Assembly (NCBI RefSeq): GCF_002741075.1 | Contig: NZ_CP016634.1 | Span: 4,323,501 to 4,387,500 of the forward strand | Source: Pseudomonas putida | Lineage (GTDB): Bacteria > Pseudomonadota > Gammaproteobacteria > Pseudomonadales > Pseudomonadaceae | Direction of reading: 5' to 3' | Length of the DNA stretch: 64,000 bases | In this document: piece by piece, positions 46,180 to 57,200 of the stretch | Layout: every line of letters begins with the position of its first letter | How positions within the stretch are numbered: position 1 is the stretch's first letter | Made by a program: the position numbers and the translations under genes | Notes under the pieces: model-generated | What the model was told of the DNA's origin: nothing | The model's input: the letters and a program-made list of their open reading frames with translations, nothing else | The model's database searches: none

Positions 46180-47067
46180 TCAATCCTTCTTGCGATAGCT
46201 CTCGACGATCGCCGAAAAATCCTTTCCGCCTTCGCCGCGCAGGCTCATGGCCTGATACAGCTGCTGCGCCACGGCACCGAGGATCACGGGCTGGTGCGCC
46301 AGACGCGCAGCCTCGGTGGCCAGCCCCAGGTCCTTGAGCATCAGCTCGGCGCCGAAGCCGCCGGTGTAGCCGCGCGAAGCCGGGGCAGTCTCGATGATGC
46401 CCGGCCAAGGGTTGTAGGTATCCGAGCTCCAGCAGCGTCCGGTAGAGCTGTTGATGATGCCGGCCAGCACTTTGGTATCGATGCCAAGCGCATTGCCCAG
46501 GGCCATGGCTTCGGAGACACCGATCATCGAGATACCCAGCAACAGGTTGTTGCAGATCTTGGCGATCTGTCCGGTCCCCACCTCACCGCAGTGCACGATG
46601 TTGCGCCCCATCTGCTCCAGCACAGGCTTGAGCGTGGCGAACAGCTCGGCGCTGGCACCGACCATGAAGGTCAGGGTGCCCGCCGCCGCGCCACCGGTAC
46701 CGCCGGACACCGGCGCATCGCCCATGTCCACGCCCTTGGCCGCGGCGGCCTTGGAGACTTCGCGGGCGGTCTGTGGATCGATGGTGCTGCAGTCCACGGT
46801 CGGTGTACCCGGCCGCACGCCCGCCAGGACACCATCGTCGTTGAGGTAGACACTGCGCACATGGGCTGCCGCCGGCAGCATGGTGATCACCAGGTCGCTG
46901 CTGGCCGCCGCTTCCTTGGGCGAGGCGCTGACCTGTCCGCCCAGTTCGGCGAGCTCGGCCAGCACAGTCTTGTTCAGGTCGAACAGGTTCAACTGATGCC
47001 CGGCCTTGATCAGGTTGCGGGCCATGGGCGCGCCCATATTGCCCAGGCCGATGAATGCGATACGCAT
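46180..47067 (-). CDS. mmsB: 3-Hydroxyisobutyrate dehydrogenase
   Basis: Oxidises 3-hydroxyisobutyrate to methylmalonate semialdehyde in valine breakdown. It is 295 aa with the N-terminal NAD motif FIGLGNMGAPMARNL, the substrate loop DAPVSGGTGGAAAGTL, and the catalytic lysine region GQIAKICNNLLLG. It starts 10 bases after the mmsA stop, so mmsA-mmsB form one operon, as in other pseudomonads. Confidence 0.96.
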   Translation of the reverse strand: MRIAFIGLGNMGAPMARNLIKAGHQLNLFDLNKTVLAELAELGGQVSASPKEAAASSDLVITMLPAAAHVRSVYLNDDGVLAGVRPGTPTVDCSTIDPQTAREVSKAAAAKGVDMGDAPVSGGTGGAAAGTLTFMVGASAELFATLKPVLEQMGRNIVHCGEVGTGQIAKICNNLLLGISMIGVSEAMALGNALGIDTKVLAGIINSSTGRCWSSDTYNPWPGIIETAPASRGYTGGFGAELMLKDLGLATEAARLAHQPVILGAVAQQLYQAMSLRGEGGKDFSAIVESYRKKD

Positions 47068-47077
47068 GATGATCTCC

Positions 47078-48604
47078 TTAGCGCAGGCTGATGGTGGTGT
47101 TCACACCGTCATTGACGCTGTCATCGTCGAACCAGCGGGCGGTGACAGTCTTGGTCTGAGTGTAGAACTGCACCACTTGCTTGCCGTACGGGCCCAGGTC
47201 GCCCAGCTTGGAACCGCGCGAACCGGTGAAGCTGAAGAACGGCACCGGCACCGGAATCGGAATGTTGATGCCGACCTGGCCGATATCGATCTCGCTCTGG
47301 AACTTGCGCGCCGCTGCACCGCTCTGGGTGAACAGGCCCGTGCCATTGCCGAACGGGTTGGCGTTGACCAAGGCGATGGCCTCATCGAGGGTGTCGACTT
47401 CCAAAGTCACCAGCACCGGGCCGAAGATTTCCTGGGTATAGATCTGCATGTCCGTGCGCACCCCGGAGAACAGGGTTGGGCCGACAAAGTTGCCCTGCTC
47501 GTAACCCGGCACCTTGACGTCGCGACCGTCCAATTCAAGCTTGGCCCCTTCCTTGATGCCACTCTCGATCAGGCCCAACACACGCTCCTTCGCGCGTTTG
47601 GAAACCACCGGGCCAACGTCGGTGCCTGGCTCGCAGCCAGCATTGACCTTGAGCTTGCTGGCGGCGTCCTTGATGTCTGGTAACCATTCGCGGGCCTTGC
47701 CCACCAACACTGCCACCGAGGTGGCCATGCAGCGTTGGCCGGCCGCGCCGAAGGCAGCACCGACCAAGGCGTTGATAGTCTGGGTGCGGTTGGCGTCTGG
47801 CAGTACCACGGCGTGGTTCTTGGCACCCATCATCGATTGCACGCGCTTGCCGTGCTGGCTGCCCAGGTTGTAGACGTGGGTGCCGACCTCAGTGGAGCCG
47901 ACGAAGGAAATCGCCTTGATGTCCTTGTGGGTGCAGATCGCATCCACCACTTGCTTGCCGCCATGCACCACGTTCAGCACACCAGCCGGTACGCCGGCTT
48001 CCAGCGCCAGTTCCACCAGCATCATGGTCGACAGCGGATCCTGTTCGGACGGCTTGAGCACGAAGGTATTGCCGCAGACGATGGCCATGGGGAACATCCA
48101 CAGTGGGATCATCGCCGGGAAGTTGAACGGAGTGATGCCAGCGCAGACGCCGATCGGTTGGCGCAGGGTGTAGGTGTCCACACCACCTGCGACGTTCTCG
48201 GCGAACTCGCCCATCTGCAGGGTGCCGATGGAAGCCGCGTGCTCGACCACTTCCAGGCCGCGGAAGATATCGCCTTCGGCATCGGCGAGGGTCTTGCCCT
48301 GCTCGGCACTGAGGGTCTGTGCGATACGCTTGGTGTGTTCGCGGATCAGTGCCTGCAGCTTGAGCATGATGCGCATGCGGGCACCGATGGGGGTATCGCG
48401 CCAGCTGGCAAAGGCTCGCTGGGCCGCAGCCACGGCGGCGTCGACTTCCTCTACGGTGGCAAACGGCACCCGCGCCAGCACCTGCTGGGTGGCCGGGTTG
48501 ACGATGTCGCGCCACTCGGTGGTCTTGGACTCGACCCAGTGGCCGTCGATCAGCAGCTTGACCTGCTCGACCTTGGCCTGGTCAGGGGTATGGGGTGCGT
48601 TCAT
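47078..48604 (-). CDS. mmsA: Methylmalonate-semialdehyde dehydrogenase (CoA-acylating)
   Basis: Converts methylmalonate semialdehyde to propionyl-CoA with NAD and CoA in valine (and inositol-type) catabolism. It is 508 aa with the aldehyde dehydrogenase fold, the nucleophilic cysteine in [11 protein letters not shown] and the family [30 protein letters not shown] region. The ATG at 48604 follows AAGGAGAG; the open frame to 48739 lies in the shared promoter with the LysR gene. The divergent LysR gene is its likely regulator. Confidence 0.95.
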   Translation of the reverse strand: MNAPHTPDQAKVEQVKLLIDGHWVESKTTEWRDIVNPATQQVLARVPFATVEEVDAAVAAAQRAFASWRDTPIGARMRIMLKLQALIREHTKRIAQTLSAEQGKTLADAEGDIFRGLEVVEHAASIGTLQMGEFAENVAGGVDTYTLRQPIGVCAGITPFNFPAMIPLWMFPMAIVCGNTFVLKPSEQDPLSTMMLVELALEAGVPAGVLNVVHGGKQVVDAICTHKDIKAISFVGSTEVGTHVYNLGSQHGKRVQSMMGAKNHAVVLPDANRTQTINALVGAAFGAAGQRCMATSVAVLVGKAREWLPDIKDAASKLKVNAGCEPGTDVGPVVSKRAKERVLGLIESGIKEGAKLELDGRDVKVPGYEQGNFVGPTLFSGVRTDMQIYTQEIFGPVLVTLEVDTLDEAIALVNANPFGNGTGLFTQSGAAARKFQSEIDIGQVGINIPIPVPVPFFSFTGSRGSKLGDLGPYGKQVVQFYTQTKTVTARWFDDDSVNDGVNTTISLR

Positions 48605-48688
48605 CTGCGCTCTCCTTGGAATTATTGTCGGAACGAGATTGCCAGCGCGCCGAGGCGGGGTGGCGCCGTGGGGCTTTTTTCGAGTATA

Positions 48689-48702
48689 GATGTGCAAACA
48701 TC
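48689..48702. promoter_or_regulatory. Dyad between mmsA and the LysR gene
   Basis: GATGTGCAAACATC has perfect 5-bp arms and a 4-bp spacer, 86 bases from mmsA and 32 from the LysR start. A likely LysR autoregulatory site. Confidence 0.45.
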
Positions 48703-48733
48703 CAACAAGAACGCACAAAAAAACCGGATCATC

Positions 48734-49678
48734 ATGCAAAAAGACCTCACCTCCCTGAGTTCGCTGAACTGGGACGACTTGAAGTTCTTTCTTGAAGTGG
48801 CGCGCACCCGCAAGGCCAGTAGCGCGGCCAAGCGCCTGGCCGTGGACTACACCACGGTGTCGCGGCGCATCAGCTCGCTGGAAGGCGCGTTAGGTACGTT
48901 GCTGTTCGAAAAGTCGCGGACCAACGGTTTTGTCCTCACCTCCGAGGGCCAACGCCTGCTGGGCTATGCCGAATCGATCGAAAGCACCCTGCACATGGCC
49001 TGCGAGCAAGTCTCCGGTTCCGGGGTGGCGCTGTCGGGCCATGTGCGCATGGGCTGCACCGAGGGCTTCGGCAGCTTCTTCGTCACGCCGCAACTGAGCC
49101 ACTTCGTCGATGCCTACCCGGCGATCTCGGTCGACATCCTGCCCCTGCCGCACTTCATCAGCCTGTCCAAGCGCGAGGCCGACATCGTCATCGCCCTGGA
49201 ACGCCCCGAGCATGGGCCCTACGTGTGCTGCAAGCTGTGCGACTACCGTTTGCGGCTGTACGCGACCCAGGAGTACCTGGACAACCACCCGCCCATCCGC
49301 CAGGCCACCGACCTGACCCAGCATCGGTTCATCAGCTATGTGGACGACCTGGCTTTCAGCTCCGAGCTTTTGTACCTGGCCAACCTGATCCCCAACGCAA
49401 ATGCACATTTGCGCAGTACCAGCGTGATCGCCCAGTACACCGCAGCCTTGCAGGGACGCGGATTGGCGATCCTGCCGTGCTTCCTGGCGGCGCAGGATGC
49501 GCGGTTGATCAACCTACTGCCGGAAGAGGTGGAGATCACCCGGCAGTTCTGGATGTACTGCCGGGAGGACCTGCGCAAGTTGAAGCGCATCACCCTATTG
49601 TGGGACTACATTCGCGATGTGACCGAGGCGAACGCACCGTTGCTGATGGGCAACAGCCGCGAGATGAAGTTCGCCTGA
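48734..49678 (+). CDS. LysR family regulator, probable controller of mmsAB
   Basis: A 314-aa LysR protein: N-terminal DNA-binding domain ([43 protein letters not shown]) and effector domain from about residue 100. It ends MKFA. The ATG at 48734 gives the family start; the frame is open far upstream through mmsA in antisense, which is not coding. Divergent placement from mmsA suggests it regulates valine catabolism (inference). In P. aeruginosa the mms regulator is AraC-type, so this is a different regulator family. Confidence 0.87.
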   Translation: MQKDLTSLSSLNWDDLKFFLEVARTRKASSAAKRLAVDYTTVSRRISSLEGALGTLLFEKSRTNGFVLTSEGQRLLGYAESIESTLHMACEQVSGSGVALSGHVRMGCTEGFGSFFVTPQLSHFVDAYPAISVDILPLPHFISLSKREADIVIALERPEHGPYVCCKLCDYRLRLYATQEYLDNHPPIRQATDLTQHRFISYVDDLAFSSELLYLANLIPNANAHLRSTSVIAQYTAALQGRGLAILPCFLAAQDARLINLLPEEVEITRQFWMYCREDLRKLKRITLLWDYIRDVTEANAPLLMGNSREMKFA

Positions 49679-49724
49679 TGCCGAATAGGCGCTCTGCGCC
49701 CAACTGCAAGAGCCTGCGCTTGGC

Positions 49725-50225
49725 TCAGTAGGATGCCACCACGATCGACACGCGGCGGTTCTCGGTTCGCCCGCTGGCGGTACGGTTGTCCGCCACCGGC
49801 TGACTGCTGCCCAGGCCAACAGTGCGGATGTTCTGCGGCTGCATGCCGATACCGATCAGTGCCTGGGCAACGCTCTGCGCACGACGCTCGGACAACTGCT
49901 GGTTATAGGCCTCCTTGCCCGAGGCGTCGGCATGGCCGTCGACGCGCACCCGTTGGATATCCACCGACAGCAAGGCTTTGCCGATGCGCTCGACGATCGC
50001 CCGGCTCTGGCTGTTCAGGCTGTCCAGATCGCTGCCAAACAGCACCTTGCCGGAAAGGTCGTATGCCCAACCTTCGTCAACAGGCGCAAAGCCTTCGCGC
50101 TTGAGCACGGCGATCTGCGCTTCGCTCAAGCCTTTGGGAACGCTCTGGCAACCGCCGAGCGCCAGCAACGTCAGCAATGCCAACACCAGCGCGGGAAAAC
50201 GCAATGCAAAGACACGGTGAATCAC
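49725..50225 (-). CDS. yfiB: OmpA-family lipoprotein YfiB
   Basis: Outer-membrane lipoprotein of the YfiBNR system; it can sequester the repressor YfiR and release the cyclase YfiN. It is 166 aa with a lipobox LALGGC (Cys26), a linker, and a peptidoglycan-binding OmpA C-terminal domain (VDGHADASGKEAYNQQLSERRAQSVAQAL). The start lies 3 bases after the yfiN stop. Operon order R-N-B supports the name. Confidence 0.9.
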   Translation of the reverse strand: MIHRVFALRFPALVLALLTLLALGGCQSVPKGLSEAQIAVLKREGFAPVDEGWAYDLSGKVLFGSDLDSLNSQSRAIVERIGKALLSVDIQRVRVDGHADASGKEAYNQQLSERRAQSVAQALIGIGMQPQNIRTVGLGSSQPVADNRTASGRTENRRVSIVVASY

Positions 50226-50228
50226 GGT

Positions 50229-51500
50229 TCAGCTCCTGTTATCAACGTCAGTGGCGGAGCGCTCCGTCTGCGCCACTTGCCAATGGCCACGGCGCATGCG
50301 CTTGGCCTGATACATCGCCCCATCGGCGGCATTGAGCAACCCGGCCGGGTCCAGGCCATCGTCGGGGAAGTAGGCGATGCCCACGCTCAACGAGGTGGTG
50401 ATGCTGTTGCCGGCGTCCAGCTGGATCGGCAGTTGCATGCTGGCGATGATCTTTTCAGCGATGCGCTCGGCGTCATCCCGCGACTGCAGGGGCGTCAGCA
50501 GCACCGCAAATTCATCTCCGCCCAGGCGCGCTACCAGGTCATGCTCGCGCAACTGCGCGCGAATCCGACTGGCCACGCTGATCAGCACCTCATCTCCTGC
50601 CGCATGGCCCAGGCTGTCATTGATCTGCTTGAAGTGGTCGCTGTCGAGGAACAACAGCGCCAGCCGCTCCTGCTGGCGGACGGCATTACGCACGCTGCGA
50701 CTCAGGCGACCCTCGAAGAACGCGCGATTGGGCAGGCCGGTAAGGCTGTCATGGGTGGCTTGGTGCGCCAGGTTCTCGTTCTCGCTCCGCAGGTGACTGT
50801 CCCAGGCTTCCAGTTCGTCGAGCAATGCATTGAAGTCGTTGCCCAGTTCGTTGAGCTCGGCGATCTGCGTTTCGGGCACGCGCCGGTCGAAGGTGCGCTC
50901 GCGGCGAGCGGCGTGGGCGACACTGGCCAGGTTGCGCAACGGGCGAATGATGTCGCCGAACAGCCGCCGTGACAGATAAAGAGCCACCACTGCGCTGAGC
51001 AGCGTGCAGAAGACGATCCCTGCAAGCCCACTGAACAAGAAGCGCAGCAGGTTGCCACCCTGCCCGGACACTTCGATGTGCCCGACTTCTTGTTGCTGAT
51101 GCATCACTGGCAATGTGATCGGCTCCTCCAGCAGCGCGCTGGCCACCTGTGCCTCCAACTGGGCGAACATGCCATCGTCGTCACGGTGCCAATGCGCCAA
51201 CTGTTCCCCTTCGTCATTGAACACCTTGGCATCGGCCACCTCCTCGGTGGCGGCGATCAACGCCAGGGCCTCCTTGGCGGCAGGGGCATCGTTGAACACC
51301 ACGGCCGCTTCGACGGTGTAGTTGATCGACCGGGCAATCAGGTGCAGGTTGTGATTGGCATAGACGCGCAAGGCGAGCACGCCGAGCAAGGTCAAGGACA
51401 CGCCCGCCAATCCCACCGCCAGCAAGGCGAGCCCAAGATGGCCACGGCCGAGCACCGAACGCAGGGTCGGGCGCACGCCAGGCTTGATGAGCCATGTCAT
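50229..51500 (-). CDS. yfiN: Diguanylate cyclase YfiN (TpbB)
   Basis: Inner-membrane enzyme making c-di-GMP, held off by periplasmic YfiR. The protein is 423 aa: TM1 near residues 26-48, a periplasmic PAS-like (CHASE8) domain, TM2 near 160-180, HAMP, and a GGDEF domain with intact GGDEF at 327-331. A product inhibition RxxD motif is not obvious from reading. It overlaps the yfiR stop by ATGA and is followed by yfiB. Activation leads to exopolysaccharide and biofilm in P. aeruginosa. Confidence 0.92.
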   Translation of the reverse strand: MTWLIKPGVRPTLRSVLGRGHLGLALLAVGLAGVSLTLLGVLALRVYANHNLHLIARSINYTVEAAVVFNDAPAAKEALALIAATEEVADAKVFNDEGEQLAHWHRDDDGMFAQLEAQVASALLEEPITLPVMHQQQEVGHIEVSGQGGNLLRFLFSGLAGIVFCTLLSAVVALYLSRRLFGDIIRPLRNLASVAHAARRERTFDRRVPETQIAELNELGNDFNALLDELEAWDSHLRSENENLAHQATHDSLTGLPNRAFFEGRLSRSVRNAVRQQERLALLFLDSDHFKQINDSLGHAAGDEVLISVASRIRAQLREHDLVARLGGDEFAVLLTPLQSRDDAERIAEKIIASMQLPIQLDAGNSITTSLSVGIAYFPDDGLDPAGLLNAADGAMYQAKRMRRGHWQVAQTERSATDVDNRS

Positions 51501-52039
51501 GGCTGCACCGCCCGTCGGCGAGACAACTGCAACACACTGGGATGGATGCGCACACCGCTACGGGCGACCGAATCCAGGTTTACCTCAAAGGCCACCTGCT
51601 CGTCGCTGACCCGCAGGCAAAACAGACTGCCCACCGCACACGGGTCGTCCGCCTCGCTGATGCTGAGCACCGGATGGCCGCTGACCGATTGGAACAACCG
51701 ATCCCGTTCACCTGGGTCGAGCTTGCCGATATAGAGGGCGTCGCAGGCGGTGGCGACACGCGGGTCGTTCGCCAGCAAACGCCGTACCTGCAAGGGCTGG
51801 CCGGAGTTCTGCACATTACCCTTGATCAGGTCATCGGCGTATTCGGTCGGCCCTACCAAGCACAGACGCAACGGCACCGGCTCCACCGGCCAGCGCGCAT
51901 AGCTGAGGATGCCCAACACGACCTGGGTCACAGCCTTGGCCCGCTGCTGGACCTGGGCTGCGCTCGCAGGTGTGTCCGCCCATGCAGGGCCTGCGAACAG
52001 CAACCAGGCGGCCATCAACAGCGCAAGCGCACGGCCCAT
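51497..52039 (-). CDS. yfiR: Periplasmic repressor YfiR
   Basis: Small periplasmic protein that inhibits YfiN by direct contact. With the start at 52039 it is 180 aa with a signal peptide MGRALALLMAAWLLFAGPAWA. The DUF4154 core carries cysteines that form redox-sensitive disulfides in the family (LRLCLVGP, RVATACDALY, DDPCAVGSLFCLRV). An in-frame ATG at 52069 would add ten residues; AGGGA just before the later ATG favours 52039. First gene of yfiRNB. Confidence 0.87.
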   Translation of the reverse strand: MGRALALLMAAWLLFAGPAWADTPASAAQVQQRAKAVTQVVLGILSYARWPVEPVPLRLCLVGPTEYADDLIKGNVQNSGQPLQVRRLLANDPRVATACDALYIGKLDPGERDRLFQSVSGHPVLSISEADDPCAVGSLFCLRVSDEQVAFEVNLDSVARSGVRIHPSVLQLSRRRAVQP

Positions 52040-52146
52040 CACGCATCCCTGAGGCGAGACAGCCACCATTTAGGAAATCCCACAAAGTCCCTTCAGAATT
52101 GGCGCAACGATAGCACAAGGCCTGTCGCCCAGAAATGTGCGCTGCG

Positions 52147-54222
52147 TCACACTTGCTCGAGCATCAATCCGGAGATCCGCCGCACCTTGCGCGCCACCGC
52201 CTCCTCGAAAATACCTGCTCGCGGCTCGATCAGACTGAAGCATTGCTTGGCCCGAGTGATACCGGTATAGACCAACTCTTTGGTGAGCACCGGGTTGAGT
52301 GCATCCGGCAGCACCAGGGCGGTGTGGCTGAACTCCGAGCCCTGGGATTTGTGCACGGTCATGGCGAACACCGTTTCTACTTCGTTCAGTCGGCTGGGCA
52401 GTACGAAGCGTACCCCGCCGCTGCCGTCGTTACGCGGGAAGGCCACGCGCAACACCGGCTCGCCCAGCTCGTCCGGTAGGCGCAAGGCAATGCCAATGTC
52501 GCCGTTCATCAGGCCCAGGCCATAGTCGTTGCGCGTGACCAGCACCGGACGGCCTTCATACCAGGGTTGCTGGTTGTCGATCAGCCCGGCGTTGCCAAGT
52601 ACCCGTGCCACACGTTCGTTCAGGCCGGCCACGCCCCAGGGGCCCTTGCGCACCGCGCAGAGCAACTGGAAGTGCTCGAAACTGTGCAGCACTTTGCTGG
52701 CCCACTGCTCCCAACGGGGGTCGTCGGCGGGCGTGCCAGGGGGCGGACGATGGCGGCCAATGGCACGCAGGTAGCTGCGGTAACCCTGGGGCCCCGCCTC
52801 GTCTCGGCCCAGTCCGTCCAACAGCAAGCGATCGAAAGCTCGATCCTGTTCACCGCGCAAGGTCAGGCCGAACACATCGCTCGGCGGCAGGGTCAACAGA
52901 TCACGGGCCTGCTGCGCCTGTTGTCGGTTGACCAAACGTGCCAGCTGACCGATCCCGCTGCCTTCGCCGAATCGGCGGGAATAGCGCAACATCACCACCT
53001 GCTGGGCCAGCGGATTGCGCTGCGCATCTCCAGGTGTGAGGCCGCTGCCCTCCAGCGATTGGCCACCGACCTGCTCCAGCCAGGCCTGGGTAGCCGGGGA
53101 ATAGCAGCCCTCCTCGGCGTCCCGGCACAGATCGCCCAGCACCGCGCCGGCCTCGACCGAGGCCAACTGGTCCTTGTCGCCCAGCAGTACCAGACGTGCC
53201 TTGGGCGGCAAGGCATCGAGGAGGTTGGCCATCATTTCCAGATCGATCATCGAGGCTTCATCGACCACCAACACGTCCAACGGCAACGGGTTACCCGCGT
53301 GGTGACGGAAGTGCCGCGACCCAGGTCGACTGCCCAGCAGACGGTGAACGGTACTGACCTCAGTCGGGATCTGCGCGCGCACCTCGCCGCTGACCTTCAG
53401 GCGCTCTACCTGCTGGCCGATCGACTCGGTCAGTCGCGCGGCGGCCTTGCCGGTAGGCGCCGCCAGGCGAATGCGCAAAGGCCGCCCCCTCTCCACGGCC
53501 GGCGCCTGCAGCAATGCCAGCAAACGCACCACGGTGGTCGTCTTCCCGGTTCCAGGGCCCCCGGTAATGATGCTGAACGCCGCGCGCGTGGCGAGCGCGC
53601 AGGCTAGCTTCTGCCAGTCCACCTGCCCTGCCGGGGCGCCGCCTTCGAACAAATGTTCGAGACGTGCGGGCAGGTCTGCAGGCATGGCTTCGTTCTGGGT
53701 CAGACGCTGACGCAAGGCTTCGTCGATGCGCCGCTCGTAGCTCCAATAACGGCGCAGGTAGAGGCGCTGGCCGCTGAGCACCAGCGGGCGGGCACCTTGC
53801 CCCGGGCTATTGCCAGCGGCCACCAAAGGGCTGGCAGCGATGCGCTGCAGCCAGGTGTCCAGGGCCAGGCTGGCGAGCAGTTGCGAGGGCAGCAGCAAGG
53901 GGCCGGCCAGGGCGTCGCCTTCCGGCGGCAAGGACAAGGCAAAATCTGGCTCGGCGAGGGTCTGCTCCAGATCCAGGCAGACATGACCGTGACCCAACTG
54001 ATGACTGGCCAGGGCCGCTGCCAGCAGCAACAAGGTGTCGCTACCGGGTGCGCGCTCTTCGAGGAAATTCACGAAGGCACGGTCCAGTGCCCGCAGCCAA
54101 CCCCGCTCGACCCAGCGATCGAGCAGCACCAACAGGTCACGGCTCTCGCGCAGCGGCACCAAGGCCGTCAACTGTTCGGCATTTACAGGGGTGGGAAGGA
54201 GGTCATCGAGGCATCGACTCAT
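52147..54222 (-). CDS. recD: Exonuclease V subunit RecD
   Basis: 5'-3' helicase subunit of RecBCD, which processes double-strand ends for recombination. It is 691 aa with Walker A GGPGTGKTTT at 221-230, the DEASMIDL Walker B, and the C-terminal VHKSQGSEF and YTGITRAK motifs. It overlaps recB by ATGA. Third gene of recC-recB-recD. Confidence 0.96.
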   Translation of the reverse strand: MSRCLDDLLPTPVNAEQLTALVPLRESRDLLVLLDRWVERGWLRALDRAFVNFLEERAPGSDTLLLLAAALASHQLGHGHVCLDLEQTLAEPDFALSLPPEGDALAGPLLLPSQLLASLALDTWLQRIAASPLVAAGNSPGQGARPLVLSGQRLYLRRYWSYERRIDEALRQRLTQNEAMPADLPARLEHLFEGGAPAGQVDWQKLACALATRAAFSIITGGPGTGKTTTVVRLLALLQAPAVERGRPLRIRLAAPTGKAAARLTESIGQQVERLKVSGEVRAQIPTEVSTVHRLLGSRPGSRHFRHHAGNPLPLDVLVVDEASMIDLEMMANLLDALPPKARLVLLGDKDQLASVEAGAVLGDLCRDAEEGCYSPATQAWLEQVGGQSLEGSGLTPGDAQRNPLAQQVVMLRYSRRFGEGSGIGQLARLVNRQQAQQARDLLTLPPSDVFGLTLRGEQDRAFDRLLLDGLGRDEAGPQGYRSYLRAIGRHRPPPGTPADDPRWEQWASKVLHSFEHFQLLCAVRKGPWGVAGLNERVARVLGNAGLIDNQQPWYEGRPVLVTRNDYGLGLMNGDIGIALRLPDELGEPVLRVAFPRNDGSGGVRFVLPSRLNEVETVFAMTVHKSQGSEFSHTALVLPDALNPVLTKELVYTGITRAKQCFSLIEPRAGIFEEAVARKVRRISGLMLEQV

Positions 54223-57200
54223 GGCGCGGCTCCGGCAAACAGGTCTTGCTGTTCGGGCTCATGGGTACCGCGGAACAACGCATCGAGTGCCTCGATCAGC
54301 GCCCGCGGCGGTTTGGCGAAATACAGGCCGTGACCGGCGCTATCGATGCCTCGCAGGAAGATAAACACAGCACCGCCCACATGACGGTCGTAGTCGTAGT
54401 CAGGTAACCGAGCCCGTAGCTGGCGATGCAGGGCCAGCAGGTAGAGCACGTATTGCAGATCGTAGCGATGCTCCAGGATCGCCTGTTCCATGGCCAGGCC
54501 GGTGTAGGCCTGGAGGTCCGGGCCAAGCCAGTTGGACTTGTAGTCCGCCACGTAGTAACGACCGTCCAGCTCGAATGCCAGGTCGATGAAGCCTTTGAAC
54601 ATGCCGTTGAGCACAGTGGGCAGGGCCGCAGGACGCGCCACACCGCCATGGGTATGGCGCGCTACCAGATGGTCCAGGCGCACGGCATCCACTTGGTGGC
54701 TGGCGAACCAGAACTCCATCTCGATCTGGTAGTGACGCAGCTCGGCGAGGACCAGGTTCGGGCCCTCGGCGTGCAACGGCATCGTTTGGCTCAGCAATTG
54801 CCCCAACCACTGCTCCAGGGTAGGAATCCACCCGGTCCAGTCCCGGCGGTTGCAACGCTCCCCCACCGTGCGCTTGATCAACTCCGGCTTGCCGCTGACC
54901 TCATCGAAGCCCTCCCGGCCCGCCCATTCCAACAGGCCGTGAAGGAAGGTGCCGGGGTTCGGCCCGCGAGGGAAGCGATGGATATCACCGCCCTCGGCGG
55001 GCACGTCACGCAACGCCTGGGTATCGACAATTTCGTCGTCCAGCAGTTGCTGGGCCTGGGAGCTGTCGGCGCTCAAGGTCTGATCACCGACACGCAGGGC
55101 ACTGTAGGAAGCGATCCACCACTGCTCGGCGGCGGCCCGTCGCGGCTTACGTGCCGGCAGCAGCTCGCGCTCGTCCCGTGGGGGGCGGTAGCACTGGGCG
55201 TCGGCTTCGGGCAGCCCGGTGCAGGTGATGTCCGCACAGGCGCCTTGCAGCACCGAAAGCCAGTCACCAAGCTCGCTGGAGGCTGCCAGAGGCAAGCCAC
55301 CGCCGAGCAGATAGCCCAACGCAGAGCGGTGCAGTTGCGAGGTTTTCTGGGTGCCGCGCTTGAGGTCGGCGACGCCCAGCCAGCAGGCATACTGTGCTCG
55401 GGTCAGGGCCACGTAGAGCAGGCGCAGGTCCTCAGCCAGGCGTTCATCATCGGCGCGGGCAATCTGCGTCTCGTCGGGAGTCAGGGTCAGGTGGGCCTGG
55501 CCTTGGCTGTCATGCCACGTCAGCGGTAGGCGCTGGCCATCCACTGGTTTGCTGGTGCAGATGAACGGTAGGTAGACCAAGGGGTATTCCAGCCCCTTGG
55601 ATTTGTGGATGGTCACCACCTTGACCAGTTGCTCATCGCTCTCAAGACGCAGGATCTGCTCTTCACCGGCATGCCCGGCATTGGCCAGGTGTTCGGCCAG
55701 GTGGCGAATCAAGGCCTGCTCGCCATCCAGCTCACCCGCCGCCTGCTGCAACAGCTCGGCCAAGTGCAGCAGGTTGGTCAGCACCCGTTCACCGTCGCTG
55801 CGGGCAATGAGCATGCGCGGTAGCTGGAAGTCATGCAGCAGGCGGCGCAGCATTGGCAATACGCCCTGACGCTGCCAGGTGTCGCGGTACTGACGAAAAC
55901 GCATGACCCAACCTTCCCAGACCCGCTCGTCCTGGTTCAGGCGCTCCAGTTCGGCGAGCGGCAGGTCGAGGGTCAGGCTGGCCAGGGCGCCCTTGAGCAG
56001 GCGCTCGGAATCCGGTTCGGCACAGGCCTTGAGCCACACCAGCAGGTCATGGGCTTCCTGAGCGGCAAAGACCGAGTCCTTGTCCGACAGGTAGACGCTG
56101 CGTACATCGCGGGCCGCGAGTTCGGCGCGAATCATCTGGGCCTCCCGGCCATCGCGCACGAGTATGGCAATGTCCGACGGCAAGCAGGGACGCAGCGAGC
56201 CCTGGCTGTCGACGAGTCCAGTCACGCCTTGCTGGCCGCCATTGAGCAGGCCGACGATATGGCTGGCGCAACTGGCCGCCAGCTGCTGGCGGTAGAGCGT
56301 GCTGGAGACCGGCTCCTCGCTTTGCAGTTGCCAGCATTGAAGCGCCGCAGCGGGCTGACCATCGATCACCAGTTGCTCATCTCGCCCCTTGGCCCGAACC
56401 TCGACGAACGGCAAAGGGTTTTCCTGGCCTTCTCGGAACAGGAAGGCGCCACGCCCCTGATCGCGCGCTTCTGCCTGGAGAAACACGCGATTGACCGCCG
56501 CCACCATCGCCTGGCTGGAGCGGTAGTTGGTGTCCAGGCTATGCAGGCGCCCTGCCGTAGCGCGACGGGCGGCCAGGTAGGTGAAGATGTCGGCGCCACG
56601 GAAGGCGTAGATCGCCTGCTTGGGGTCGCCGATCATGAACAGGCCGGTTTCCCGGTGATTCTCGCTGATCCGGTAAATGCGCTCGAAGATGCCATATTGC
56701 ACCGGGTCCGTGTCTTGGAACTCATCGATCAGCGCTACCGGGAACTGCTCGCGAATCAAGCCGGCCAGGCGTTCGCCAGACTCGCTGGCCAACGCGTGCT
56801 CCAGACGCAAGAGCATGTCGTCGAAGCCCATCTCAGCGCGCTTGCGCTTCTCCACCTCAAAGCGCGCCGACACCCAGGTAGCGGCGTGCTCCAGCAGCCG
56901 CGCATCGGGGCTGGCCAGGCCCTGCAATTGCTCACGCAGGCTCTGCATGGCATGCAGCGCTGGATGGTCGGGGGGCTCGCCGGACTTCCAGGCCTCAGCC
57001 ATCCCCTCAGGCGTCAGCCGGGTGAAACCGCTCCCCAGGTCCAGTTCCAGAACCTGATCGTCACCTGCCCAGGCGCGCAGCTTATCGAACCAAGGCTCGA
57101 AGAAGCGTGCCTGCAGCTTGCGCCCATCCGCCAGCTTGCCGGCCACGGCCTGCTGGCAAATCTGGTGCAGCTCATCGGCCCACCGCCCCCAGGGTGCCTT

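Noticed and set aside
47735..48733. 333-residue N-terminal extension of the mms-linked LysR protein
   Set aside because: It is antisense to mmsA; the LysR DNA-binding domain begins normally at the ATG 48734.
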